From positions 62,001-126,000 of the forward strand of contig CALNAK010000019.1 of NCBI GenBank assembly GCA_937874185.1: a DNA stretch of 64,000 nt, in the 5' to 3' direction. The notes beneath the pieces are model-generated. The model searched no databases and had not been told where the DNA came from. It saw nothing but the letters and a program-made list of their open reading frames with translations. This DNA comes from an uncultured Lactobacillus sp. GTDB taxonomy: Bacteria; Bacillota; Bacilli; Lactobacillales; Lactobacillaceae. The position numbers were made by a program, and so were the translations under genes. This document shows positions 43,896-51,724 of the stretch, piece after piece (the first letter of the stretch is position 1; each line of letters opens with the position of its first letter).

Positions 43896-43933
43896 AAAAA
43901 ATAAGCCACATCCTAAGACATGGTTTATTTTTT
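43896..43933. terminator. Bidirectional terminator between relB-like and tetR genes
   Basis: AAAAAATAAGCCA and TGGTTTATTTTTT flank a 12-nt loop. It serves converging genes, overlapping the last bases of the TetR gene. Confidence 0.85.
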
Positions 43934-44579
43934 ATTCTGTTGGAGTTAATCCTTTAACAATGAAATCAGTCACATGCTTGATTTCCAAAGTTTCGTCCCA
44001 CTTTTTAACGTCAGCAATAAAGTAATGTTGAATCAGATATCCTAGGATATTTGAGGCTAGGAAACGAAAGATTTCTAAGTTATCCCAAGCGACTAGAAGA
44101 TGCTTTGCTTTGAGATCATCTAGTACGTTGTTGAACTGTTTAAATGATTTTTTCGGAATAGTTTCAATCAATCGATCATGAACTTGTGGATCATAGATGA
44201 ACTCGTTCAAGAAGATTTTCATTATTTTATGATTGTCTTTGTAAAGTGTGATGCGATCTTGAATTATTTTCGTCAAAAATGAATTTAAATCGAGCTGAGT
44301 ATCCTCAATTGCTATATTGGAGAACCTATCCAAATCTTGGGGCAGAATTTCATGGGTTAGGGGTTCCAAAATTGTCAGCAACAATTCCTCTTTATTTTTG
44401 AACTTTCTGAAAATACTTCCTTCGGAAACACCAGCGTGCTCGGAAATTTGTTTAGTCGAGGTATTGGAATAACCATATTCTGAAAACAGGTCGATAGCGG
44501 ATTGAAAAATTAATCTTTGCTTGGGAGTCAAATTTTGAGTTTTTTCTGCTGTCTTGTATAAATCGAATTGATTATCCAT
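43932..44579 (-). CDS. TetR family regulator
   Basis: The 215-aa protein has the TetR HTH at residues about 15-65 (LFSEYGYSNTSTKQISEHAG, then VSEGSIFRKFKNKEELL) and a helical ligand-binding domain of the usual size. It lies 59 bp downstream of a small membrane protein gene on the same strand. That operon's promoter region has a perfect 22-bp palindrome, so it probably represses its own operon. The ligand is unknown. Confidence 0.9.
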   Translation of the reverse strand: MDNQFDLYKTAEKTQNLTPKQRLIFQSAIDLFSEYGYSNTSTKQISEHAGVSEGSIFRKFKNKEELLLTILEPLTHEILPQDLDRFSNIAIEDTQLDLNSFLTKIIQDRITLYKDNHKIMKIFLNEFIYDPQVHDRLIETIPKKSFKQFNNVLDDLKAKHLLVAWDNLEIFRFLASNILGYLIQHYFIADVKKWDETLEIKHVTDFIVKGLTPTE

Positions 44580-44638
44580 TTACCGTACCTCTATTTAAGT
44601 TTTTATAATTCCATTTTAGCCTAAACAGAGGTAAATGA

Positions 44639-44908
44639 CTAAGCATGTTTCACAGTGTGACTGTTTCTATAGCCAAAGTAGAATTGAATCAAGGCAATAA
44701 CGATATTGGCATAATTCATAACGTTAAACCAAGAATCAATGCCGGAAACCTTAGTTGTACCAAAGTAAACCCAGAATCCAATAATAATTGCGGCAACGTT
44801 GATCCAACCGAAAATCTTTTGTAAGTTTTGATTGTCGGTAGCGAACCACATCCAAATAACATTTACGATAAACCAGATTGCTAGAATCCAAAATATTGTT
44901 GTAAACAT
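44639..44908 (-). CDS. Small membrane protein (89 aa), TetR operon
   Basis: The protein has three hydrophobic segments: FTTIFWILAIWFIVNVIWMW (about 2-21), INVAAIIIGFWVYFG (about 34-50) and VMNYANIVIALIQFYFGY (about 64-82). ATG 44908 is preferred since GGAGAG lies eight bases upstream; a GTG three codons earlier overlaps that site. I do not recognise a family. Its linkage to a TetR gene and the operator palindrome suggest a regulated membrane function such as stress response or efflux support. Confidence 0.75.
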   Translation of the reverse strand: MFTTIFWILAIWFIVNVIWMWFATDNQNLQKIFGWINVAAIIIGFWVYFGTTKVSGIDSWFNVMNYANIVIALIQFYFGYRNSHTVKHA

Positions 44909-44932
44909 AATATCCACTCTCCTTTTTCTCTA

Positions 44933-44954
44933 TGATAGTGAGTACTCACTATCA
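44933..44954. promoter_or_regulatory. Perfect 22-bp palindrome, TetR operator candidate
   Basis: TGATAGTGAG plus TACTCACTATCA is fully symmetric over 22 bp. It lies 25 bp upstream of the small membrane protein start, where it would overlap the promoter of the membrane protein-tetR operon. Confidence 0.8.
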
Positions 44955-45012
44955 ACTTACAAATGCTAGTATAGTTCTCTTATTTTAAAATGCAACAACT
45001 TTCTCAAAATAA

Positions 45013-45046
45013 AAAGAACAATCCAAAATTAATTAGATTGTTCTTT
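45013..45046 (-). terminator. Terminator of the Mga-like regulator
   Basis: AAAGAACAATC and GATTGTTCTTT pair around a 12-nt loop and are followed on the minus strand by TTATTTTGAG. It touches the stop codon. Confidence 0.75.
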
Positions 45047-46559
45047 ATAGAACTTGTTTATCTTTGTTACTGTCAATTTTTTCTTTCATTTTCTTAACGT
45101 AAATTTGATTCAATTGGATCAATAACCAAATGTAATCTGGTCGAGTTGAGGAAATATCCCATGCAATAACTTTTAAATTAGCAGGGTATTTCTTCTTCTC
45201 AATATCCAAAGGAAGAACATCTAGTGAAGTAATCAATACATCAACGTCAGTGTAAACCTCACTTGGTACGATATCGACGAAGGCTAATGTCCGAATATTT
45301 CTCAAGACAACCTCGGCAGCTTGGTTACCTGGGTCAATCAACACTTTAACTTTGATAACATCTTCAGCACGAATGGTCGAAATGTAACTTGGTAGGACTT
45401 GATATAGATTCTGGGAAATAAGTTCAGCCGCATTAAAGATTCCGGGGAATTCATTTTGGTCGACATTTGAGAAGAATGCATAAATATCCTTGTACAAGTC
45501 AGTATATGTCTGTTGATCATCACCAGCGTACATCGTGTCTAGGTGCATCAGTGAATAGGGCGCCATAATGTAGTAGAAAACAATATCACGTGTTACATAG
45601 GTCATAATATGTTTCAAAGTTTTCTGATCATGGTAGACTGTCATATCATCGTGATAGTGTTCCTTTAAGAAATCTATAAAGTGATAAACGAGAGCGTAGA
45701 ATTTTGGATTAATTCTGGCACTAGCATTTATTGGCTCTACAAACGCTGTATCACTGGGTTGGAAAGCTGTTTTTCTGAATAAGTTGATTAGCTTGTTCTC
45801 ATTGTCCAGAGCATCCACCGGTACAATTGGATAATCATCATGGGTCAAAATATCTTCACCAAGCATCTGATTATCGAAAACGACACTATAGTAAGGCAAA
45901 TCTTCAATATAGTTACGTTTGATGATACGAATTCTTGAGATAGCTAGAAAATATTTCATTTGGAAATGCACAATGGGATTATCAAATTTGAGACCAGATT
46001 TACTAATGATCTGGTCGATTGAATTTTCTTGAATTAAATCAAATGGCCATTCTTGGGCATGGTATGTGTACCAGTAGACATAGTAAGCCATCCAACGGAT
46101 ATTTTTTTCATTACCTTTGATCTCTAGGGTAGAGTTGGAAATTTTTAATCCGAAGTTTTTGAGGAAAGCTCTGAATTTTGACATCCGAAGGTTGAGGGTA
46201 GATTTACTAGTAAAGTGATCATTACTGAAACTCTCAAACGAAGGGTTAGCACTGGTTAAGCCATAATTGAAGGCTTGGAAGACGACTGAATTTTTAACTA
46301 AATATAACCGATATGTGTCGATCGATATTTTGCTAAAGTCGATTGCTTCTATCTTTGTATCGGAAGGATCGATATCGGGAGCAACATCGGCAAAGTCTTC
46401 TAAGAGTGCTTGAAAAATATTATAAGTTTTCTGATATGTAAATTGTAGTCTACCGCTTAGATTGCTCAAGTTTACTTCACGAGGAGGTAAAGATTTTATA
46501 ACAGTAAGCATTCGGTATTTTTCTACGTCTTGCTTAACTAAGAAAATTTGCTCCAACAT
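45045..46559 (-). CDS. Mga-like regulator
   Basis: The roughly 504-aa protein starts at ATG 46559 after GGGGGAA. It has an N-terminal winged helix (NLSNLSGRLQFTYQKTYNIF), a second Mga-type HTH region (FTSKSTLNLRMSKFRAFLKN), a helical middle that resembles PRDs, and a C-terminal alpha/beta part (VIKVKVLIDPGNQAAEVVL) reminiscent of EIIB. Mga/AtxA-type regulators activate surface-protein genes in streptococci and bacilli. It is single, divergent from the lysP-like gene, and could control the WxL genes nearby; this is an inference from proximity. Confidence 0.75.
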   Translation of the reverse strand: MLEQIFLVKQDVEKYRMLTVIKSLPPREVNLSNLSGRLQFTYQKTYNIFQALLEDFADVAPDIDPSDTKIEAIDFSKISIDTYRLYLVKNSVVFQAFNYGLTSANPSFESFSNDHFTSKSTLNLRMSKFRAFLKNFGLKISNSTLEIKGNEKNIRWMAYYVYWYTYHAQEWPFDLIQENSIDQIISKSGLKFDNPIVHFQMKYFLAISRIRIIKRNYIEDLPYYSVVFDNQMLGEDILTHDDYPIVPVDALDNENKLINLFRKTAFQPSDTAFVEPINASARINPKFYALVYHFIDFLKEHYHDDMTVYHDQKTLKHIMTYVTRDIVFYYIMAPYSLMHLDTMYAGDDQQTYTDLYKDIYAFFSNVDQNEFPGIFNAAELISQNLYQVLPSYISTIRAEDVIKVKVLIDPGNQAAEVVLRNIRTLAFVDIVPSEVYTDVDVLITSLDVLPLDIEKKKYPANLKVIAWDISSTRPDYIWLLIQLNQIYVKKMKEKIDSNKDKQVL

Positions 46560-46921
46560 TCTGATTTCCCCCGGCACTATCAAATTGAAAAAACTTAATA
46601 AATATATTAAACATCACTTGCTACTATCTTAACATTTATTTATAATATTTTGTAATCAGATAGAGGCGCAATTTTTATTAGTCGTGTTTTGGAGTGCGGA
46701 TAGGGTACTTTGAAAAAATACAAAAGGAAAAATTGCCGAAATCATTTTATCCCTACTTGGTAAAGTTGATTGGGCTGTTGCTTAATAGGCAGTAGACTGT
46801 CGCATTTGGAGTGCGTTGAGCTATTGATTAATGGGATAATTATTAAATTATAATCCTTATTGTCAGTAGTTCCTCTGATAATAGGGACTTTTTTGCGTTC
46901 CATAATAAAAGGGGAATGAAG
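46560..46921 (+). promoter_or_regulatory. lysP leader with possible attenuator
   Basis: No gene is supported here. A hairpin at 46868-46898 (GTTCC TCTGATAATAG GGAC, then TTTTTTG) looks like an intrinsic terminator 24 bp before the permease start, so the leader may be attenuated. ATCCCTA at 46751 could pair with TAGGGAC of that hairpin. I see no T-box or lysine-riboswitch consensus (no TGGNACCGCG, no AGAGGTGC), so the signal is unknown. Confidence 0.45.
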
Positions 46922-48373
46922 ATGGAAAATAATAATGATGTGACTCGGTCGTTGAAGACGCGTCATTTATCAATGATTGCACTGGGTGGGTCAATCGGAA
47001 CAGGATTGTTTGTCGCGAGTGGATCGTCAATTTCGACGGCTGGTCCAGGGGGAGCCTTGATAGCTTATGTTGCTATCGGTATTATGGTTTACTTCTTAAT
47101 GACTAGTTTGGGGGAAATGGCCACTTATATGCCTGTTTCTGGGTCGTTTGCGACTTACGCAACCAAGTTCATTGATCCAGCATTTGGCTTCGCCTTAGGG
47201 TGGAATTATTGGTTTAACTGGGCAATCACCTTAGCGGTTGATTTGTCTACAATCTCGTTAGTTGTCAGGTATTGGTTCCCAAGTTGGGACTCGTGGAAGA
47301 TAAGTTTAACTTTCATGATTGTCCTATTGGTAATTAATTTTATTTCCGTAAGTTCTTTTGGTGAAACTGAATATTGGTTATCATCAATTAAAGTTATTGC
47401 GGTTATCGTTTTCTTGATCGTTGGTATTTTAAGTATTATGGGTATTTTGGGTAATCAAAACTTTGTTGGTTTGACTAACTATACCTATAAGAAGGCACCA
47501 TTTGTGGGAGGGATACCGGCAATCCTAAGCGTGTTCGTTGTTGCTGGGTTCTCGTTCCAAGGTACTGAATTGATTGGTATTACAGCCGGTGAATCTGCAA
47601 CACCTGAGAAGAGTATTCCCAAGGCTATTAAACAAGTATTTTGGAGAATTCTTCTATTCTATATCTTATCAATCGCCGTTATCGGTGCGTTGATTCCTTA
47701 TACAAGTCCTAACTTGTTAGGTTCTGAAGCAGGAGATATTGCTATCAGTCCATTTACGATTGTATTTAAAAAAGTTGGTATCCCACTAGCAGCTGGTGTA
47801 ATGAATGCAGTTATTTTGACTTCAGTTATTTCTGCCGCAAACTCTGGTTTGTACGCTGCCAGTCGTATGCTTTGGTCAATGAGTAAACAAGGGATGGCAC
47901 CAAAGGCTTTTGCCAGAACAAATAATCGTGGTGTGCCAGTATTTTCACTATTATTGACAGCTTTAGTTGGTGCGATTGCGTTATTCACCAGTTTGTTCGG
48001 TGATTCATTCTACGAATTACTAGTTGCGGCCAGTGGTTTGACTGGATTTATCGCTTGGTTAGGAATTGCCTTTTCACATTACAGATTTAGAAAAGCCTAC
48101 TTATATAAAGGTTATGATTTGGATGATCTTAAATATAAAGCTAAGTGGTTCCCATTTGGTCCAATCCTAGCAATTGTTTTAGGTGTCATTATTATCCTTG
48201 GACAAGATGTTCGTTCAATGGTCAGTTTCAATATCGGTCGTTTGTTGATCAGTTATAGTGGATTGATTATCCTCTTTGTTTGTTGGTTGTATTACAAACT
48301 TAGATATAAGACGAAGTTCTTGAAACTGGAAGATATTGATGTGGCACATGAAAAGAGAAATAACCACTACTAG
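46922..48373 (+). CDS. lysP: Amino acid permease, LysP-like
   Basis: The 483-aa permease has 12 hydrophobic segments. The APC/AAT signature LKTRHLSMIALGGSIGTGLF starts the protein, and the LysP-type stretch YMPVSGSFATYATKFIDP, then GFALGWNYWFNWAITLAVDL, is present. LysP imports lysine with protons. ATG 46922 has an AGGGG site at seven bases; an ATG two codons earlier is less well placed. It sits between a leader with a terminator-like hairpin and the T-box for serS. Lysine specificity is inferred from similarity. Confidence 0.85.
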   Translation: MENNNDVTRSLKTRHLSMIALGGSIGTGLFVASGSSISTAGPGGALIAYVAIGIMVYFLMTSLGEMATYMPVSGSFATYATKFIDPAFGFALGWNYWFNWAITLAVDLSTISLVVRYWFPSWDSWKISLTFMIVLLVINFISVSSFGETEYWLSSIKVIAVIVFLIVGILSIMGILGNQNFVGLTNYTYKKAPFVGGIPAILSVFVVAGFSFQGTELIGITAGESATPEKSIPKAIKQVFWRILLFYILSIAVIGALIPYTSPNLLGSEAGDIAISPFTIVFKKVGIPLAAGVMNAVILTSVISAANSGLYAASRMLWSMSKQGMAPKAFARTNNRGVPVFSLLLTALVGAIALFTSLFGDSFYELLVAASGLTGFIAWLGIAFSHYRFRKAYLYKGYDLDDLKYKAKWFPFGPILAIVLGVIIILGQDVRSMVSFNIGRLLISYSGLIILFVCWLYYKLRYKTKFLKLEDIDVAHEKRNNHY

Positions 48374-48416
48374 GAGTTGTAATTTTGCCTAGTTTAAATT
48401 ATCATAAGAAATGAAT

Positions 48417-48633
48417 ATAAAACTAAGAGAGTGCCTACTCATAAACCTTTCAGAGAGACGATGGTCGGTGTAAATCGTTAAGGTTTCTATTCCAGCATTC
48501 TGGTAACGGGTAATTCCGTTCGGTTGGATCCGATAAAGTCTGAAAGTGCAGTGTATTTTGTATACACTGAAACTGGGTGGTACCGCGAATGGTCGATTCG
48601 TCCCTTTATAGGGATGATTCGGCCATTTTTTTG
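48417..48633 (+). ncRNA. T-box leader for seryl-tRNA synthetase
   Basis: The leader has a stem I with the distal AGAGAGACGATGG element, a specifier loop with UCC (48491-48493) followed by A, and the conserved antiterminator TGGGTGGTACCGCG (48574-48587). It ends in a strong terminator (TGGTCGATTCGTCCC / GGGATGATTCGGCCA, then a T run). UCC is a serine codon, so uncharged tRNA-Ser(GGA) would relieve termination. The element is the normal control device of serS, but here the gene starts 555 bp further on, beyond two inverted repeats (R4 and R5). Confidence 0.93.
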
Positions 48634-48672
48634 TTTTAAATCGAAGTGTAAAAAGCTTTGATTGTGGTATGT

Positions 48673-48846
48673 TTGCCGTCGGAGCTCCGCAATTTCGAGG
48701 TCTGGAACGTGGTGGCACGATTTTGAACCAATTTTAAAGTTCGAAAATTGTTTCAAAACTCGGCCTTATTCTAACCTAGCAAAACCGGCTAGCTAAGAAT
48801 AATCTCACCACTGAGACCTCGAATTACTCCGCTCCGACTGGGTTAG
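48673..48846. repeat. Family 1 hairpin repeat, copy R4
   Basis: It runs TTGCCGTCGGAGC to CTCCGACTGGGTTAG. Outer arms GGAGCTCCGCAATTTCGAGG and CCTCGAATTACTCCGCTCC pair. Inner arms include ATTTTAAAGTTCGAAAATT. It lies between the T-box terminator and serS, oriented with the GCCGTC end toward the T-box. Confidence 0.85.
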
Positions 48847-48969
48847 TGGTTTTTTAATTTATAAAAATAGGAATCATATTTTTCTTTTTTATATAGTTGT
48901 TATTAGATTGGTTAGTTATCATTCTTTGATAGTAAATCAAGTTCTTGGTTCAATTCAAAAACCACTAAA

Positions 48970-49135
48970 ACTAGTCTGGAACAAAAATTGAAATTGGCTC
49001 AGTAGTGAAATTTTTCTTAGCTGACGAAGTCAGGTTAGAAAAAGGCCGAGCTTTGAGACCCTTGGCAAAGCCAATGGCTCAAAGTCGTGCCCACTACGTT
49101 CCAGCCAAATTTCAATTTTTGTGGAAGACGGCAAT
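48970..49135. repeat. Family 1 hairpin repeat, copy R5 (reverse)
   Basis: It runs ACTAGTCTGGAAC to GAAGACGGCAA. Outer arms CAAAAATTGAAATTTGGCT-like sequences pair, and the inner stem is CTTAGCTGACGAAGTCAGG. It ends about 50 bp before serS and closes the outward-facing pair with R4. Confidence 0.85.
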
Positions 49136-49188
49136 ATCCCACTACACCGGTTTTACTCTCTCGTTTATAAATTTTAGGAGGAAAATAT

Positions 49189-50478
49189 ATGTTAGATATC
49201 AAGCTAATCAGAAAAGACCCAGAATGGATCAAAAACAAATTAGCATCACGTGGCGTAACTAGTGATGAAATCGATGAATTGCTTTCATACGATACTAAAC
49301 GTCGTGAATTATTAGTTAAAACTGAAACTTTGAAGGAAAAGAGAAACACTGTTTCTCAAGGTATCGCTACTAAGAAGCGTAACAAAGAAGACGCTAGTGA
49401 TGAAATTGCCGCAATGAAACAAGTTGGTGCCGATATTAAAGAAATCGATACTGAACTTGATGATGTTAACGGCAAAATGAATTATATCTTGGTTCGTCTA
49501 CCTAATATTCCTGATGATTCTGTTCCAGTTGGTCCTGACGAAAGTACTAACGTTGAAATTAGAAAAGTCGGAGCTATTCCTACAGAAGGCTTCAAACCTC
49601 GTCATCACTGGGATATCGGTGAAGAACTAGGTATCCTTGATTTTGATCAAGCTACTAAGGTTGCTGGTAGTCGTTTCGTTTATTACCTAGGAATGGGTGC
49701 TAGACTTGAACGTGCCGTTTACAACTTTATGTTGGATGAACACCAAAAGGAAGGCTATACAGAAGTAATCCCTCCATATTTGGTAAATAACACAGCTATG
49801 TTTGGAACAAGTCAATTCCCTAAGTTTACAGAAGACGTTTATACCGTTACTGTTGATGAAAATCCATTGACTTTGATTCCTACAGCCGAAGTTCCTTTGA
49901 CAAATTATTTTGCTGATAAAATTTTGGATGAAAAGGATTTGCCCAAGTATGTTACAGCTTTAACACCTTGTTTCCGTTCAGAAGCAGGTAGTGCTGGCCG
50001 TGATACTCGTGGATTGATCCGTATGCACCAATTTAACAAAGTTGAAATGGTTAAGGTTTCAAAACCAGAAGAATCATACAACGAACTAGAAAAATTGACT
50101 GCTAATGCAGAAAACATTTTGCAAAAGTTAGGACTTCCATATCACGTTATCGTGCTATCAAGTGGGGACGCCAGCTTTAGTTCAGCTAAGACATACGATC
50201 TTGAAGTTTGGATGCCTGCTCAAGACAAGTATCGTGAAGTTTCAAGTTGTTCAAACTGTCTTGATTTCCAAGCTCGTCGTGCACACATTCGTTACCGTGA
50301 TGCTAATGGTAAGACACAACTTGCTCACACATTGAACGGTTCAGGTCTTGCTGCTGGTCGTACAGTTGCTGCAATTCTTGAAAATTACCAAAATGCTGAC
50401 GGTTCTGTAACAATTCCTGATGTTTTGGTACCTTACATGGGTGGCGTAACAAAAATTACTAAAGAAAATGCCAAATAG
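49189..50478 (+). CDS. serS: Seryl-tRNA synthetase
   Basis: The 429-aa class II synthetase charges tRNA-Ser. It has the N-terminal coiled-coil arm (about residues 30-105) that recognises the long variable arm. Motif 2 is TPCFRSEAGSAGRDTRGLIR, and the motif 3 region is LAHTLNGSGLAAGRTVAAIL. Length and order are standard. ATG 49189 follows AGGAGG. Expression depends on the serine T-box 555 bp upstream, with two family 1 repeats in the intervening leader. Confidence 0.97.
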   Translation: MLDIKLIRKDPEWIKNKLASRGVTSDEIDELLSYDTKRRELLVKTETLKEKRNTVSQGIATKKRNKEDASDEIAAMKQVGADIKEIDTELDDVNGKMNYILVRLPNIPDDSVPVGPDESTNVEIRKVGAIPTEGFKPRHHWDIGEELGILDFDQATKVAGSRFVYYLGMGARLERAVYNFMLDEHQKEGYTEVIPPYLVNNTAMFGTSQFPKFTEDVYTVTVDENPLTLIPTAEVPLTNYFADKILDEKDLPKYVTALTPCFRSEAGSAGRDTRGLIRMHQFNKVEMVKVSKPEESYNELEKLTANAENILQKLGLPYHVIVLSSGDASFSSAKTYDLEVWMPAQDKYREVSSCSNCLDFQARRAHIRYRDANGKTQLAHTLNGSGLAAGRTVAAILENYQNADGSVTIPDVLVPYMGGVTKITKENAK

Positions 50479-50543
50479 TTATTGACTCAAGGCGTATAGA
50501 TTGATAAGATTTAATAGTTCTGTTAAAAGGACTATTGAATTAT

Positions 50544-50616
50544 TCCGGATTAGCTCAGTTGGTAGAGCGCTTGACTGTTAATCAAGATGTCGTCAGTTCG
50601 AGTCTGACATCCGGAG
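50544..50616 (+). tRNA. tRNA-Asn (GTT)
   Basis: Acceptor TCCGGAT pairs with ATCCGGA. The D-arm, a CTTGA CTGTTAA TCAAG anticodon arm with GTT at 50577-50579, and the T-arm with GTTCGAGTC are intact. CCA is not encoded. Confidence 0.97.
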
Positions 50617-50649
50617 TTATATACTTAGGAAAACCTAGGTGTCCATTTA

Positions 50650-50683
50650 ATGCATCTAGTTCATTGAACTGGGTGTATTTTTT
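50650..50683 (+). terminator. Terminator between the tRNA genes
   Basis: ATGCATCTAGTTCA and TGAACTGGGTGTAT pair and are followed by TTTTTTT. It sits between tRNA-Asn and tRNA-Thr, so these may be separate units. Confidence 0.8.
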
Positions 50684-50700
50684 TATAGGTTTTCTTTTTT

Positions 50701-50773
50701 GCCGTGTTAGCTCAGTTGGTAGAGCATCGGTATCGTAAACCGGCGGTCACAGGTTCGACTCCTGCACACGGCA
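50701..50773 (+). tRNA. tRNA-Thr (CGT)
   Basis: Acceptor GCCGTGT pairs with ACACGGC. The anticodon arm TCGGT ATCGTAA ACCGG gives CGT, reading ACG threonine codons. The T-arm contains GGTTCGACTCC. Its 3' end is partly duplicated at 51614-51647. Confidence 0.95.
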
Positions 50774-50781
50774 TTGGTAAT
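50748..50781 (+). repeat. att-like direct repeat, left copy (tRNA-Thr 3' end)
   Basis: The last 26 bases of tRNA-Thr and the 8 following bases recur at 51614-51647 with 29 of 34 identical bases. This is the usual footprint of integration into a tRNA gene. Confidence 0.7.
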
Positions 50782-50804
50782 GAATTGATATACAACTCCC
50801 TGGG

Positions 50805-50830
50805 GAAACGCTTAGCGTTTCTCTTTTTTT
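50805..50830 (+). terminator. Terminator after tRNA-Thr
   Basis: GAAACGC TTA GCGTTTC is followed by TCTTTTTTT. Confidence 0.85.
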
Positions 50831-50962
50831 ATCCAGAAATAAGTTTAAGTAAATAATGGAATATTGAGTTAATATACTTAGATATTGAAGTAATCAAAGT
50901 ATATAATTACTTTATCGTAAATAATGCTTAGTTAGATTTCCCGGAATTAAGGAGGAAAGAAT

Positions 50963-51604
50963 ATGGTTGAAGATAAGCAAATAAAAGAATCTGTTGAATT
51001 TTTAAGGAAAAAAATTTCTCCAATGAGTAGCTTAATTTCAATGTTAGATAGCGACTCAATCCTTGATGTAAAAGATTTGAATAGTGAACAACAGAAAATA
51101 ATAAATTCAATGATCCAAGAAAATCTATTGATTGATATTGGAAGGGGAATAGTTACTGATAGTGACTGGTCGCCTAATGATTTTCTTTTAAGACAATTAG
51201 TTTTAAAACAAGGTATTTATTCTGGAAATACCGCACTTTATTTATGGGAGTTAAGTGATCAATTTCCATATACTGTCGATATGACCTTTAAAACTGGGTA
51301 TAAATTGCCTGCTTCTTTAAGTAAATGGACAAATAATGTAAATGTTCGTCAAGTTAGTAAATCAAAAGTTGATTTATTCGTAACTGAATTAGCAGTTTCT
51401 GGAACAAATAAAAAAATTAAGATATATACTCCGGAAAGGTGCCTAATTGAGTCGATTCAAAGTTCAGCCGCTATTTTGGATGTTAATACAGCAATTAAGA
51501 ATTACTTATCAATGCCATCTGGAAATGCCAATAAATTATTAATGGTAGCTAAGAGATTGGGAAATTATAAAAAAATCCGACAAATATTGGAGATATTATT
51601 ATAG
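50963..51604 (+). CDS. AbiEi-like antitoxin/abortive infection protein
   Basis: The 213-aa protein has an N-terminal winged-helix-like region (LNSEQQKIINSMIQENLLID, then GRGIVT) and the AbiEi core GIYSGNTALYLWELSDQF, then MTFKTGYKLPASL. AbiEi proteins are type IV antitoxins that regulate their operon and are normally followed by the AbiEii nucleotidyltransferase toxin. No toxin gene is present here; the gene ends 9 bp before a degraded copy of the tRNA-Thr end. AGGAGG precedes the ATG. It may be a leftover of a small mobile element or an independent regulator. Confidence 0.85.
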   Translation: MVEDKQIKESVEFLRKKISPMSSLISMLDSDSILDVKDLNSEQQKIINSMIQENLLIDIGRGIVTDSDWSPNDFLLRQLVLKQGIYSGNTALYLWELSDQFPYTVDMTFKTGYKLPASLSKWTNNVNVRQVSKSKVDLFVTELAVSGTNKKIKIYTPERCLIESIQSSAAILDVNTAIKNYLSMPSGNANKLLMVAKRLGNYKKIRQILEILL

Positions 51605-51613
51605 GATTGTGAG

Positions 51614-51647
51614 TACAGGTTCTACTCCTACAAGCGGCATTGGTAAT
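51614..51647 (+). repeat. att-like direct repeat, right copy
   Basis: This imperfect copy of the tRNA-Thr 3' end (29/34 bases identical to 50748-50781) lies just after the AbiEi-like gene. It closes a segment of about 870 bp. Confidence 0.7.
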
Positions 51648-51724
51648 TTTTTATCCGAAAATTCTCCAAATACTACAACGTAACAGTCTATAATTAATAT
51701 TAGAAAATCAGTTGAGGTATTGTT

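Noticed and set aside
46560..46921. Lysine riboswitch before the LysP-like gene
   Set aside because: The conserved core motifs of the L-box are not present; only a terminator-like hairpin is supported.
48487..48756. Open frame on the minus strand near 48.5 kb
   Set aside because: It runs through the T-box and the R4 repeat, which explain the sequence better. No ribosome site.
49005..49262. Open frame starting inside repeat R5
   Set aside because: It overlaps the repeat and the serS start in another frame. An identical repeat occurs elsewhere without such a gene.
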